A DNA stretch of 64,000 nt from Dyella japonica A8 (GTDB lineage: Bacteria; Pseudomonadota; Gammaproteobacteria; Xanthomonadales; Rhodanobacteraceae). Where the stretch lies: positions 3,348,001 through 3,412,000 of the forward strand of contig NZ_CP008884.1 in NCBI RefSeq assembly GCF_000725385.1, written 5' to 3'. Made by a program: the position numbers and the translations under genes. The notes under the pieces were generated by a model. That model had not been told where the DNA came from. It ran no database searches and worked only from the letters and a program-made list of their open reading frames with translations. How positions within the stretch are numbered: the stretch's first letter is position 1; every line of letters starts with the position of its first letter. Below are positions 43,696-52,567 of this stretch, one piece after another.

Positions 43696-44370
43696 ATGCG
43701 ACGACTGACAAGGCTGTTGGCAGACAACAAGGGCTTCCTGACCTTCATGCTCTGCATGTTCATGTTCCGCAGCGCCGTCGCGGACTGGAACGTCGTACCC
43801 ACCGGCTCCATGCAGCCCACCATCGAGATCGGCGACCGCATCCTGGTCGACAAGGCCGCCTACGACATCCGCCTGCCCTTCACCCACGTCTCCCTGATGC
43901 ACCGCGCCGACCCCCAGCGTGGCGACATCGTGGTGCTCGACTCGAGCGCCGCTGGCGAGCGCCTGGTCAAGCGGGTCATCGGCGTTCCGGGCGACCAGGT
44001 CGCACTGATCCAGAACCGCCTGTACGTGAATGGCAAGGCCGCCGACTACCGCCCCATCCAGGTCAGCCGCATCCGCGACGACCGCGAAGATCCCGCCCTG
44101 TACGCCGTCGAAGACACCGGCGGCATGCACCACGCCGTGCGCTGGTCCCTCGCCGCCCAGGGCCACACCCGCGACTTCGGCCCCGTCAGCGTACCCGCCG
44201 GCCACTACCTGCTGCTGGGCGACAATCGCGACAACAGCGCGGACTCCCGCTACTTCGGCTTTTTCCCCAGAAACGAGATCACCGGCCGCGCCACCCGCGT
44301 CGCCATGTCACTGGACCCCGACAACCACTACCTGCCCCGCAAAGACCGCTGGGGAGCTGCCTTGCGCTAG
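43696..44370 (+). CDS. Second signal peptidase I-like protein
   Basis: The 224-residue protein has one transmembrane helix (about 12-28) and an S26 domain with Ser38 in PTGSMQPT, Lys92 in LVKRVIGVPGD and the GDNRDNSADSR box, so it should be catalytically competent. It is shorter than LepB (21604) and lacks the second N-terminal helix, in line with the short SipF/LepB2-like type. It may process a specific substrate. The start at 43696 follows a GGGAGAAC site; an in-frame ATG at 43621 is unlikely. It stands alone. Confidence 0.88.
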   Translation: MRRLTRLLADNKGFLTFMLCMFMFRSAVADWNVVPTGSMQPTIEIGDRILVDKAAYDIRLPFTHVSLMHRADPQRGDIVVLDSSAAGERLVKRVIGVPGDQVALIQNRLYVNGKAADYRPIQVSRIRDDREDPALYAVEDTGGMHHAVRWSLAAQGHTRDFGPVSVPAGHYLLLGDNRDNSADSRYFGFFPRNEITGRATRVAMSLDPDNHYLPRKDRWGAALR

Positions 44371-44406
44371 CCGGGAAGGCCGGGCAAGAAAAATCACCCT
44401 GACCCA

Positions 44407-44435
44407 TTGCCAGCCTCCCCTTCAGCACATAGAAT
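44407..44435 (+). promoter_or_regulatory. Sigma-70 promoter of tRNA-Ser
   Basis: TTGCCA (44407-44412), a 17-base spacer and TAGAAT (44430-44435), 32 bases before the tRNA. Confidence 0.7.
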
Positions 44436-44467
44436 TACCGGCTCGCGTGGACCACACGCACCATCTT

Positions 44468-44884
<417 letters not shown>

Positions 44885-45586
44885 ATGATCGAGTTTGGAC
44901 ACGGAACCCACGTCGGCTTGCGCCGCACGCGCAATGAAGACACCTACTACGCCGATGCGTCGCTTGGCCTGTTTCTCGTGGCCGACGGCATGGGCGGCCA
45001 CCAGCATGGCGAAGTGGCGTCCGCCCTGGTCCGCGACGCCGTCGCCGACCTGGTCACGCGTGGCCACAGCCTCGTGGAAGCCGTGCGCGCGGCAGACGAA
45101 CGCCTGATCCAGCACAGCCGCGGCTTCCGGGACGCCCGCCCCATGGGCACGACCATCGCCGCCCTTCGCCTGCACGCGGACAGTTACGAAGTGGTATGGG
45201 TGGGCGACAGTCGCGTCTACCTGTGGCAGAAGACGCTGCGCCAGGTCAGCCACGATCATTCGCTCGTGCAGGAACTGGTGGAGGCCGGCACCCTGGACGC
45301 CGCCCAGGCGGCACGCCACCCGCACCGGAATGTCATCACGCAGGCCCTGGGCATCACGGCCGCAGAGCAGCTGCACATCGGCATGGCGCGCGGGAAGCTG
45401 GAGCACGGCACGTGCTTCCTGCTGTGCACTGACGGGCTCACCGAGGAAGTCGGCGACGCGGTTATCGGGGAGATCGTGTCGCGGCAGGATCTTTCCGCCC
45501 AGGAAAGCGTGGAGCACTTGCTGCTGGCCGCGCTCGATGGCGGCGGCAGCGACAACGTCACGGCCATCCTTGCCCGCATCAACTGA
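44885..45586 (+). CDS. PP2C-family serine/threonine phosphatase
   Basis: The 233-residue protein has all metal-binding PPM motifs: RNED (17-19), VADGMGG (33-38), VWVGDSRVYLW, LCTDGLTE and GSDNVTAIL. It is a single cytoplasmic catalytic domain, like Stp1/PppA, removing phosphate from Ser/Thr. No Hanks-type kinase lies in the window. The ATG at 44885 places the first motif at the usual distance. It is convergent with dnaQ. Confidence 0.92.
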   Translation: MIEFGHGTHVGLRRTRNEDTYYADASLGLFLVADGMGGHQHGEVASALVRDAVADLVTRGHSLVEAVRAADERLIQHSRGFRDARPMGTTIAALRLHADSYEVVWVGDSRVYLWQKTLRQVSHDHSLVQELVEAGTLDAAQAARHPHRNVITQALGITAAEQLHIGMARGKLEHGTCFLLCTDGLTEEVGDAVIGEIVSRQDLSAQESVEHLLLAALDGGGSDNVTAILARIN

Positions 45587-45601
45587 CGCGGGCAAGCAAC
45601 C

Positions 45602-46324
45602 TCAGTTCACCGCAGGCGCCGCCTCGCGCCGCCACACAGACGTCCCTCCGGCACTCTTGTCCAGCGAGTCGAGCCGCTTTTCATGCGCCACGGCTTCGTC
45701 GGCATTCGCGCGCAGCACGCGCGGGCGACGATCGAGCAGGACCGGTGTCAGCGCGACGGCAGCGCCCTGCTCCTGCGCACCCTCGAAACCAAGGTCGAGC
45801 ACGACCTGGCCCGACGTCATGGCGATATAGACATCCGCCAGCAACTGGGCGTCGATCAGGCCGCCATGGAGATCACGCGCGGAGTTGTCGACCCCGAGGC
45901 GCTTACAGAGCGCATCCAGGCTGTTGCGCTGGCCGGGATAGCGCTCGCGCGCCATCGCCAGCGTATCGAGCACGCTGCAGCGATCCTCCAGCCGGCCGAA
46001 CGATTCACCCAGGCGGGCGAGCTCGCCGTTGATGAAGCCCACGTCGAACGTCGCGTTGTGGATGATCACTTCCGCGCCATCGACAAAGGCGAGGAATTCT
46101 TCCACCACGTCCGCGAAACGCGGCTTGTCGAGCAGGAACTCATCCTCAATGCCCGTGACCTGCCGCGCGCCTTCGTCGATGGCGCGATCGGGATTGAGGT
46201 AGGTCTGGTAATAACGCCCGGTGGGACGACGCTCGATCATCTCCACGCACGCGATTTCGATCAGCCGGTGGCCCTGCCGGACTTCGAGACCGGTGGTCTC
46301 GGTATCAAGCACAATCTGCCTCAT
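45602..46324 (-). CDS. dnaQ: DNA polymerase III epsilon subunit (3'-5' proofreading exonuclease)
   Basis: The 240-residue protein has ExoI VLDTETTG (Asp7, Glu9), Exo[11 protein letters not shown] and ExoIII with [11 protein letters not shown], the DEDDh set. The C-terminal tail should bind the alpha subunit. It overlaps rnhA by four bases (ATGA), the usual rnhA-dnaQ pairing but here in tandem rather than divergent as in E. coli. Confidence 0.95.
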   Translation of the reverse strand: MRQIVLDTETTGLEVRQGHRLIEIACVEMIERRPTGRYYQTYLNPDRAIDEGARQVTGIEDEFLLDKPRFADVVEEFLAFVDGAEVIIHNATFDVGFINGELARLGESFGRLEDRCSVLDTLAMARERYPGQRNSLDALCKRLGVDNSARDLHGGLIDAQLLADVYIAMTSGQVVLDLGFEGAQEQGAAVALTPVLLDRRPRVLRANADEAVAHEKRLDSLDKSAGGTSVWRREAAPAVN

Positions 46325-46764
46325 GGCTTGCTCCTGAATTGCTCTGCCTGTTCACGCGCGGCGACGTCCACGCGCTCGTTCTCCACGTGGCCGTTATGGC
46401 CGCGCACCCAATGCCAACGCACCTGATGCGCCTGCGTCGCGTTGGACAAACGCTCCCACAGATCCTGGTTCTTCACCGGTTTCTTGTCGGCGGTCTTCCA
46501 GCCATTGGCGCGCCACTTGGGCACCCATTGCTCGATGCCCTGCATGACGTACTTCGAATCGGTGGTCAACGCCACCTTGCAGGGACGCGTCAGCGCTTCG
46601 AGTGCCGCAATGGCCGCCATCAGCTCCATCCGATTATTGGTGGTGGCTGGCTCACCACCTGAGAGCATGCGTTCCGTGCCTTTCGCGCGCAGCAGCGCTG
46701 CCCAGCCGCCAGGCCCGGGATTGCCCAGGCACGCGCCATCGGTAAAAGCTTCCACTTCAGTCAT
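46321..46764 (-). CDS. rnhA: Ribonuclease HI
   Basis: The 147-residue enzyme has [16 protein letters not shown] (Asp9), [10 protein letters not shown] (Glu47), TTDSKYV (Asp69) and NERVDVAAR (Asp133), the DEDD active site, plus the basic [11 protein letters not shown] handle. It removes RNA from RNA-DNA hybrids. An ATG nine bases upstream (46773) is also possible. Translation is coupled to dnaQ. Confidence 0.95.
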   Translation of the reverse strand: MTEVEAFTDGACLGNPGPGGWAALLRAKGTERMLSGGEPATTNNRMELMAAIAALEALTRPCKVALTTDSKYVMQGIEQWVPKWRANGWKTADKKPVKNQDLWERLSNATQAHQVRWHWVRGHNGHVENERVDVAAREQAEQFRSKP

Positions 46765-46787
46765 TGTCACCATCAATACGTGAGAAA

Positions 46788-47471
46788 TCAGGATGCCGCG
46801 TTGCGTCGGGCACCCGGTGCCAGGCCTACGTTGACCGTCGCCGGCAAGGCCTTGGGTTTCAGTCGAATGGGAGCAGCCATGCGGCGACGCTTGCGCGCGA
46901 TAAGCAGATAGCCGCCGCCAAGAGCGTGCGTTGTGTCGATGCCGGCGTGGCGACTCGGCCACAAGCGCCCCACGCGCTCGACGCGCTCGATGTCCAGCTC
47001 CCGCCGGCGCACCCAGCGCTCCAGCAGCAAGGGCGAATGCATGGTGGGCGCGTTCCCGCGCGTGCGCCACATCATCCACGGCAACCATGCGCTCAACGGG
47101 TGGAGCCCGGTCAGCGCAAGCACGCCGCCCGGCGCCAGCACCCTCGAGGCTTCCTCCAGCATCTGCTGCGGCGTGCCAGAGACCTCAAGGGCATGGCGCA
47201 GCAGCACCAGGTCGAAGGCGTCGTCGATAAAGGGGAGCGACTCGTCCGTGCGCGCCTTCACGTCCCCGCCGTAGCGCTGGCCGGCCATGCTCAGGCACGT
47301 CCAGTTACCCAGCAAAGGCAGCACCGGGGGCATGTCATCCGCTGCCGCGCTGACCAGCAGCGCATGGGGGCCACTGCAGCGCTGCAGCCCGGGCGCCAGG
47401 GCCACCGTCTCCTCGGCCAGCAGGTTGCGCAGAGGGGCGCTGCTATAGATGTCTTGGTCACGCTGAGACAT
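46788..47471 (-). CDS. Class I SAM-dependent methyltransferase (Methyltransf_11 type)
   Basis: The 227-residue protein has a degenerate nucleotide loop region ([14 protein letters not shown]), the acidic motif [19 protein letters not shown], and [20 protein letters not shown], which is the typical post-motif of methyltransferase type 11. The classical GxGxG is not evident, as in several small-molecule methyltransferases of this kind. The substrate is unknown. It is divergent from gloB across 226 bases and co-directional with rnhA, 23 bases upstream of it. Confidence 0.78.
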   Translation of the reverse strand: MSQRDQDIYSSAPLRNLLAEETVALAPGLQRCSGPHALLVSAAADDMPPVLPLLGNWTCLSMAGQRYGGDVKARTDESLPFIDDAFDLVLLRHALEVSGTPQQMLEEASRVLAPGGVLALTGLHPLSAWLPWMMWRTRGNAPTMHSPLLLERWVRRRELDIERVERVGRLWPSRHAGIDTTHALGGGYLLIARKRRRMAAPIRLKPKALPATVNVGLAPGARRNAAS

Positions 47472-47697
47472 GGAGGACCGACCCGTCGTCACAATGCCCA
47501 CAGTGTAACGGGAGCCCGCGGACAACGTGCTCGGATCGACAGTGAAAGGTGCGGCCGACGCCTCAAGTCTGAACACCCCTACAGGAGTTTAACGTCTCAC
47601 TAACGAGCGAGGCATGACGGGGCCGTATAGTCCCTCCCTTCGCGCAAGCCAGGGAGGGGCCTGCGTCAGTCGATACGAGACCCTGGAGGACGACTCC

Positions 47698-48462
47698 TTG
47701 CACGTCGTACCGTTACCGGCGCTTGCCGATAATTACATCTGGTTGCTCCATGACGATGACGGCAACGCCATCGTGGTCGACCCGGGCGACGCCCAACCGG
47801 TCGAGGCAGCGCTCGCGCAGCGTCACCTGCAGCTGCGCGCCATCCTATTGACGCATCATCACCACGACCATATCGGCGGCGTGGACGCCCTGCTGTCGCG
47901 CCACCGCGTACCGGTATATGCACCGCACGACGAACGCATTGCCACGGCGACGCAGCGCGTGGGCGATGGCGACATCGTGCAGCTTGTCACCCCTGCCGCC
48001 CGCTTCGAAGTCATGGCCGTGCCAGGCCACACGACAACGCATATCGCCTATACCGGCGAAGGCATCCTGTTGTGCGGCGACACGCTTTTCAGCATGGGCT
48101 GCGGCCGCCTGTTCGAAGGCACACCGGAACAGATGCTGACCTCCCTCGACCGGCTTGCGTCGCTGCCCAGCCACACGCTGGTTTGCTGCGCGCACGAATA
48201 CACCGCGGCCAATGGACGCTTTGCGCGAACCATCGAGCCGGACAATGCCCCGCTCGCCGCTCGCCAGCAGGAAGTCGCCAACCTGCGCGCACGCAACCAG
48301 CCCAGCCTACCGGTTGCGCTTTCCGTCGAGCAGGCCACCAACCCGTTCCTGCGCACCGACAGCGATGCAGTCATCGCGTGGGGTCGGCAGCAAGGCGTCG
48401 ACGGCGACCGCGTGGCGCGTTTCGCCGCGTTGCGGGCCAACAAGGACGTATTCACCGGATGA
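47698..48462 (+). CDS. gloB: Hydroxyacylglutathione hydrolase (glyoxalase II)
   Basis: The 254-residue enzyme has the metallo-beta-lactamase motif LTHHHHDHIGG (His53, His55, Asp57, His58), a VPGHTTTHIAY strand, GDTLFSMGCGR and the C-terminal glyoxalase-II helical part with NPFLR. It hydrolyses S-lactoylglutathione to lactate and glutathione. I choose the TTG at 47698: it follows GGAGG by eight bases and puts LPALADNYIW at the family N-terminus; upstream codons are not conserved-looking. It overlaps mltD by four bases. Confidence 0.92.
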   Translation: MHVVPLPALADNYIWLLHDDDGNAIVVDPGDAQPVEAALAQRHLQLRAILLTHHHHDHIGGVDALLSRHRVPVYAPHDERIATATQRVGDGDIVQLVTPAARFEVMAVPGHTTTHIAYTGEGILLCGDTLFSMGCGRLFEGTPEQMLTSLDRLASLPSHTLVCCAHEYTAANGRFARTIEPDNAPLAARQQEVANLRARNQPSLPVALSVEQATNPFLRTDSDAVIAWGRQQGVDGDRVARFAALRANKDVFTG

Positions 48463-49721
48463 AGACCGCCCGACGCTTACGCCCCCTGCCGCTTGCGACG
48501 TCGATCTTCCTGGCGGCGTGCGCATCTGGCCCCGCGCAGAAACCCGTGCAGGCACCCATGACCACGTCGGTGCCGCAGAAGACGGTGTCCTTGCATCCCG
48601 GCTTGCGCACAGACCCGACATCCATCGCGGCAAACGCAGCCGACGAAGGCAATGTCTGGCAGAACCTTCGCAACAGCTTCGCCATGGCCGATTGCGATGC
48701 CGACCCGAATATCGCGGCGTGGGCGCGGCGCTATACGAGCAACCCGGAACGCTTCGAAAACCAGATCGCGGCCGCCGCGCCACGGCTGGCCTACGTGCAA
48801 CAGGTCGCCGCCCGCCACAACGTGGCCGGCGAATTCGCCCTGATTCCCTGGGTCGAAAGCCAGTACCGCCCGGTCCCGGGTGGCAAGGGCATGCCTGCCG
48901 GCATGTGGCAGATCATGCCGCAGACCGCCAACGCCCTTGGCATTCGCGTCGACAAGAATTTCGATGGCCGCCTGGACGTTCCTGCGGCCACCGACGCCAT
49001 CATGGCGCTGCTCAGCCGCTACCACGATGACCTGGGTGACTGGCGCCTGGTGGACTACGCCTTCAATGCAGGCGAGTTCGGCATCAAGCGCGTGGTCAGC
49101 CAGCATGGCGAGCCACCCGCTGAGCCGGTGATCCCGAAGATGCCGGTGAAGCCGGTAACACGCGAACACCTGGTCAAGCTGCTGGCTATCGCGTGTGTCA
49201 TTCGCGAGCCCGACCGGTTCAACGTGAGCCTGCCGACGCTTCCATCGGAACAGCGCCTGGTCGCGGTAAGCGTCGACAACTCCATGCCGATCACCCGCGC
49301 CGCCAGCCATGCCGGCATGTCCACCGACGAACTCAAGGATATCAACGCCGCATTCCGGAACGGCGTGGTGGACACCAACGCATCGCCTTACCTGCTGCTT
49401 CCCCGCAGCAAGGTCCAGCAGTTCCGCAACTCGCTGCTGGCTGAAGGCAACAGCGGCAGCGCGCAAACCGTACCGGGCACGGCCACGCTTCCGCCGCTTG
49501 GGGCCGCCCTGAGCGCCGCCGACAACGAAGACGACAACGGCAGCGCGCCGGCCATGTCAGGCAACACCACCAGGCGCACCCACACGGTGAAGTCCGGTGA
49601 AAGCCTGTGGTCCATCGCCCGCCAGTATTCGCTCGACATCAAGCAACTGGAGCAGTGGAATCACCTCAAAGGTCCGGGCGTCAAACCGGGTCAGGTGCTC
49701 CGGGTGAACGCTCCGGGCTGA
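48459..49721 (+). CDS. mltD: Membrane-bound lytic murein transglycosylase D
   Basis: The 420-residue lipoprotein has a lipobox LAAC (Cys21), an SLT domain (about 105-230) with catalytic Glu133 in PWVESQYRP, GMWQIMP and YAFNAGEFG, and a C-terminal LysM domain (about 370-417, HTVKSGESLWSIARQY). MltD cleaves peptidoglycan glycan strands with 1,6-anhydro ends. The middle part (about 255-365) is a linker that has one weak LysM-like segment. It overlaps gloB as ATGA and ends before a strong terminator. Confidence 0.92.
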   Translation: MKTARRLRPLPLATSIFLAACASGPAQKPVQAPMTTSVPQKTVSLHPGLRTDPTSIAANAADEGNVWQNLRNSFAMADCDADPNIAAWARRYTSNPERFENQIAAAAPRLAYVQQVAARHNVAGEFALIPWVESQYRPVPGGKGMPAGMWQIMPQTANALGIRVDKNFDGRLDVPAATDAIMALLSRYHDDLGDWRLVDYAFNAGEFGIKRVVSQHGEPPAEPVIPKMPVKPVTREHLVKLLAIACVIREPDRFNVSLPTLPSEQRLVAVSVDNSMPITRAASHAGMSTDELKDINAAFRNGVVDTNASPYLLLPRSKVQQFRNSLLAEGNSGSAQTVPGTATLPPLGAALSAADNEDDNGSAPAMSGNTTRRTHTVKSGESLWSIARQYSLDIKQLEQWNHLKGPGVKPGQVLRVNAPG

Positions 49722-49747
49722 ACGCACGGCACCGTATCGACGAACAA

Positions 49748-49774
49748 AAAAGGGCGGCCCATGGCCGCCCTTTT
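49748..49774 (+). terminator. Bidirectional terminator between mltD and ppiD
   Basis: AAAAGGGCGGCC (49748-49759), a CAT loop and GGCCGCCCTTTT (49763-49774): a 12-bp stem with A and T tracts on both sides, usable by both convergent genes. Confidence 0.9.
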
Positions 49775-49797
49775 CCGTGGATCACCTGCCGCCGCGG

Positions 49798-51702
49798 TTA
49801 CATGCGGTCCGCGGCAATCTTGATTTCCGTCTTGGACTTCAGCGAATCGATGAAACCCTGGGTCGCCAGGATGCCATAGGCCTGCGACATCTGATCACGC
49901 AGCGTGTTGCGCTGCTCAGCCGAAATCTTGCTCAGGTCGCCTTCCTGCACCTTGTCCACGCCGACCAGGGCATAGTTGCCGTCCTGCAGGGCGACACGCG
50001 CAAACTCTGCCTTGCCCGCCGCCGGATGCGGCAGCAGGAACGCCTGTTCAAGCACCTCCGGCGCCACGCCCTGCTGCATGCGTACCGCAGCCGGCACCGT
50101 CTGCAGCGAAGCACCCGCCGAGGCGGCCACCGCCTGCATGTCCTCGCCCTTCTGCAGGCGGGCCACTAGCGCGTCGGCGCGCTTCTGTTCCTCGGTCGCG
50201 GCACGCTCGTCGAGAATCTTCTGGCGCACCTTGTCCTTCACCTCAGCCAGCGGACGTGCTGCGGCGGCCACGTGCTTGTCCACACGCACCACCACGGCGT
50301 GATCCGCACCCAGGTCGATCAGGCCGGAGTTGTTGCCCTGCAGGAGCACATCATCCGAGAAGGCGGCCTGCACCAGCTTGGGATTGGCGGCAAGACCATC
50401 GCCGCCCTTGCGGGAGAACAGCTCGGTCGTCTTGACCGGCAGGCTCAGCGCCTGCGCAGCAGGGTCGAGCGACGACGGGTTCTGGTAGGTCTGGTCCGTC
50501 AACTTGCCGGCCAGGTCGTTGTACTGGCGATCGCGCTCGGTGGACAGGTAGTCCTTGGCGATCTGGTCGCGCACTTGGGCGAACGGCTTCGCATCGCCGC
50601 TGCGCACGTCGCGCAGCCACAGCACGTGATAACCCTCGTCGGACAGCACGGGCTTGGAAACCTGGCCCTTCTGCAGTGCGAACAGGGCGGAATCGAACGC
50701 CGCGTTGGTCACGCCCTTCTCCAGCCAGCCCAGGTCACCGCCCGAACGCTTGGAGCCCAGGTCGTCCGAATCCTGCTCGGCGAGCTTCGCGAAATTCTCG
50801 GGCGTGGCCTCGGCGGCGATCTTCTCGGCCTTGGCAAGCGCCGCCTTCTGCTGATCCGGCGTCGCGTTCTTCGGCACGTTGACCAGGATATGCGACACCA
50901 GTCGCTGCTCCGGCTGCACGAAACGCTGCTTCTGTTCTTCGTAGCGCTTCTTCAGGTCGTCTTCGCTCGGCTGCGAATCAACCTTCAGGTCGGCACCGTT
51001 GACTTCGATGTACTTGAGCGACACCTGCTCCGGGTTCATGAAGTCAGCCTGATGCTCCTTGTAATAGGCATCGAGCTGGGCGTCGGTGACTTCGGTGTCG
51101 GTCACGGCCGGACGCGGCACGCTGAACCAGCGGACGTCGCGGCGCTGGTACAGCAGGCCGAGGTAACGATCCATGTCCGCGTCGGTAATGATCGTGCTGG
51201 CAATGATCGCGCGCGGCAGCAGGCCGGGCTCAAGCGATGCGCGCTGGCTGCTCTCGAACATCGCCGGCGTCATGTTCTGTGCCGCCAGGATGGCGCGGTA
51301 CGTCGCCGAATCGAACTGGCCGTTGACCTGGAAGGCCTGCTGGTTGGCGATGCGGTCGCGCAGCTCCGCGCTGGAGACCTTCATGCCCAGCGTGTCATTC
51401 GCCTGGCGCAGCAGCTGCTCGTTGATCAGCTGGTCGAGGATCTGCCGCTTGGTTTCCGGCTTCTCGAACGAGGTCGCATCGAACTGGTCGCCCATGCGCG
51501 CCATGGCGTCGCGGCGGGCCTCGTTCATGCGGTCCTGGAAGTCGCGCTGGCTGATCTCATGCTTGCCGACCATCGCCACGTACGTTTCGGTATGCGACGC
51601 AAAGTACGACTCGATGCCGAAGAACGAGATAGCGAAGACGCAAATGCCCAGAATGACGATGGAAGGCCATCCGTGAAGCTTGGTACGCAATGCCTGCAGC
51701 AT
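49798..51702 (-). CDS. ppiD: Periplasmic folding chaperone PpiD (parvulin-type)
   Basis: The 634-residue protein has a short cytoplasmic N-terminus, one transmembrane anchor (about 13-33), a SurA-like helical region, a parvulin domain (about 265-365; LVSHILVNV, DLGWLEKGV, VSKPVLSDEGYHVLWL) and a C-terminal helical domain. It sits in the inner membrane near SecYEG and receives emerging proteins. It is the last gene of the tig-clpP-clpX-lon-hupB run, downstream of two tRNA genes. Confidence 0.93.
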   Translation of the reverse strand: MLQALRTKLHGWPSIVILGICVFAISFFGIESYFASHTETYVAMVGKHEISQRDFQDRMNEARRDAMARMGDQFDATSFEKPETKRQILDQLINEQLLRQANDTLGMKVSSAELRDRIANQQAFQVNGQFDSATYRAILAAQNMTPAMFESSQRASLEPGLLPRAIIASTIITDADMDRYLGLLYQRRDVRWFSVPRPAVTDTEVTDAQLDAYYKEHQADFMNPEQVSLKYIEVNGADLKVDSQPSEDDLKKRYEEQKQRFVQPEQRLVSHILVNVPKNATPDQQKAALAKAEKIAAEATPENFAKLAEQDSDDLGSKRSGGDLGWLEKGVTNAAFDSALFALQKGQVSKPVLSDEGYHVLWLRDVRSGDAKPFAQVRDQIAKDYLSTERDRQYNDLAGKLTDQTYQNPSSLDPAAQALSLPVKTTELFSRKGGDGLAANPKLVQAAFSDDVLLQGNNSGLIDLGADHAVVVRVDKHVAAAARPLAEVKDKVRQKILDERAATEEQKRADALVARLQKGEDMQAVAASAGASLQTVPAAVRMQQGVAPEVLEQAFLLPHPAAGKAEFARVALQDGNYALVGVDKVQEGDLSKISAEQRNTLRDQMSQAYGILATQGFIDSLKSKTEIKIAADRM

Positions 51703-51789
51703 GGAGATGTTCCCGGCTCTCGTTGTTCAGCGCACCAAGTGCGCGGCGCTTAAAAGGCAAGGGCGCCACACGGGCGCCCTTGCGAACTG

Positions 51790-51866
51790 TGGCGGAGCGG
51801 ACGGGACTCGAACCCGCGACCTCCGGCGTGACAGGCCAGCATTCTAACCGACTGAACTACCGCTCC
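51790..51866 (-). tRNA. tRNA-Asp(GTC), copy 2
   Basis: Identical over 77 bases to the copy at 38871-38947; anticodon loop CTGTCAC; encoded CCA. It lies between tRNA-Val and ppiD on the same strand. Confidence 0.97.
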
Positions 51867-51875
51867 ACATATTAC

Positions 51876-51950
51876 TGGTGGGTGCTGTAGGGATCGAACC
51901 TACGACCCTCGCCTTGTAAGGGCGACGCTCTACCGCTGAGCTAAGCACCC
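51876..51950 (-). tRNA. tRNA-Val(TAC)
   Basis: Acceptor GGGTGCT/AGCACCC, D arm AGCTCAGCGGTAGAGC, anticodon stem CGCCC/GGGCG-like with loop containing TAC, T loop GTTCGATCC and encoded CCA. It starts 21 bases after the hupB stop. Confidence 0.96.
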
Positions 51951-51951
51951 G

Positions 51952-51977
51952 AAACTAAGCAAGTAGCCGCTTAGTTT
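51952..51977 (-). terminator. Possible terminator/processing hairpin overlapping the hupB stop codon
   Basis: AAACTAAGC (51952-51960) and GCTTAGTTT (51969-51977) form a 9-bp stem with an 8-base loop. On the minus strand it starts in the last hupB codon, includes the TAA stop, and ends with TTT just before tRNA-Val. It could attenuate or separate hupB from the tRNAs. Confidence 0.5.
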
Positions 51978-52243
51978 AGGGCATCCTTCAGGGTCTTGCC
52001 AGCCTTGAATGCCGGGACCTTGGAGGCCTTGATCTTGATCGTCTCGTTGGTGCGCGGGTTGCGGCCGGTGCGCGCGGCGCGCTTGCGCACGGTGAAGGTG
52101 CCAAAGCCGACCACCGACACGTCGTCACCCTTCTTCAGCGCCTTCTGCACGGTCTCGAAGAACGCTTCGAGAGCACGGCCGGCGTCAGCCTTGGTGAGTT
52201 CGGCCTTCTCGGCAATGGCATTGATCAGATCGGTTTTATTCAT
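51971..52243 (-). CDS. hupB: Nucleoid protein HU, beta-type
   Basis: The 90-residue protein is full-length [36 protein letters not shown] and [12 protein letters not shown] with the DNA-intercalating proline in RNPRT. It bends DNA and compacts the nucleoid. It lies 3' of lon on the same strand and has its own promoter. Confidence 0.97.
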   Translation of the reverse strand: MNKTDLINAIAEKAELTKADAGRALEAFFETVQKALKKGDDVSVVGFGTFTVRKRAARTGRNPRTNETIKIKASKVPAFKAGKTLKDALN

Positions 52244-52385
52244 TGAGACACTCCCTTAAACGGTTATGCAGCCCGCGTGGTCATTCTGGGACCAGGCGAC
52301 GTCACCTCATGACTGGGCACCGGGACATCACCAAGCAACTCCGCATCACTGCGCACCTTGCTTGGCGTCAGGCTGCGGTGCCGCC

Positions 52386-52414
52386 TTTATACCAGTGCCC
52401 CCCAGGGTCCGCAA
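52386..52414 (-). promoter_or_regulatory. Putative sigma-70 promoter of hupB
   Basis: On the minus strand TTGCGG (52414-52409), 17 bases, TATAAA (52391-52386). Initiation near 52379 leaves a leader of about 135 bases. Confidence 0.6.
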
Positions 52415-52522
52415 TGACAAGCAATACCAAGGGTTCGCGCGGTTCAGCATGCCTCGTAAACGCTTGCAAAGTATGTGCTGAAACGTTATGCGGCCGCGAC
52501 ACTTTCTCGTGATCCAGACACG

Positions 52523-52545
52523 AAAACGGGCGGTTGCCCGCCCGT
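52523..52545 (-). terminator. Terminator of lon
   Basis: An 8-bp GC-rich stem (52526-52533 with 52538-52545, loop TTGC) followed on the minus strand by TTTTCG, 22 bases after the lon stop. Confidence 0.75.
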
Positions 52546-52567
52546 CTCCGGTGACGCGTGTCACACG

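Larger units (their letters stand above)
52244..52567 (-). other. Intergenic region between hupB and lon
   Basis: These 324 bases hold the lon terminator at the lon end and a promoter for hupB. The hupB leader is about 135 bases long. No gene is supported on either strand. Confidence 0.6.
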
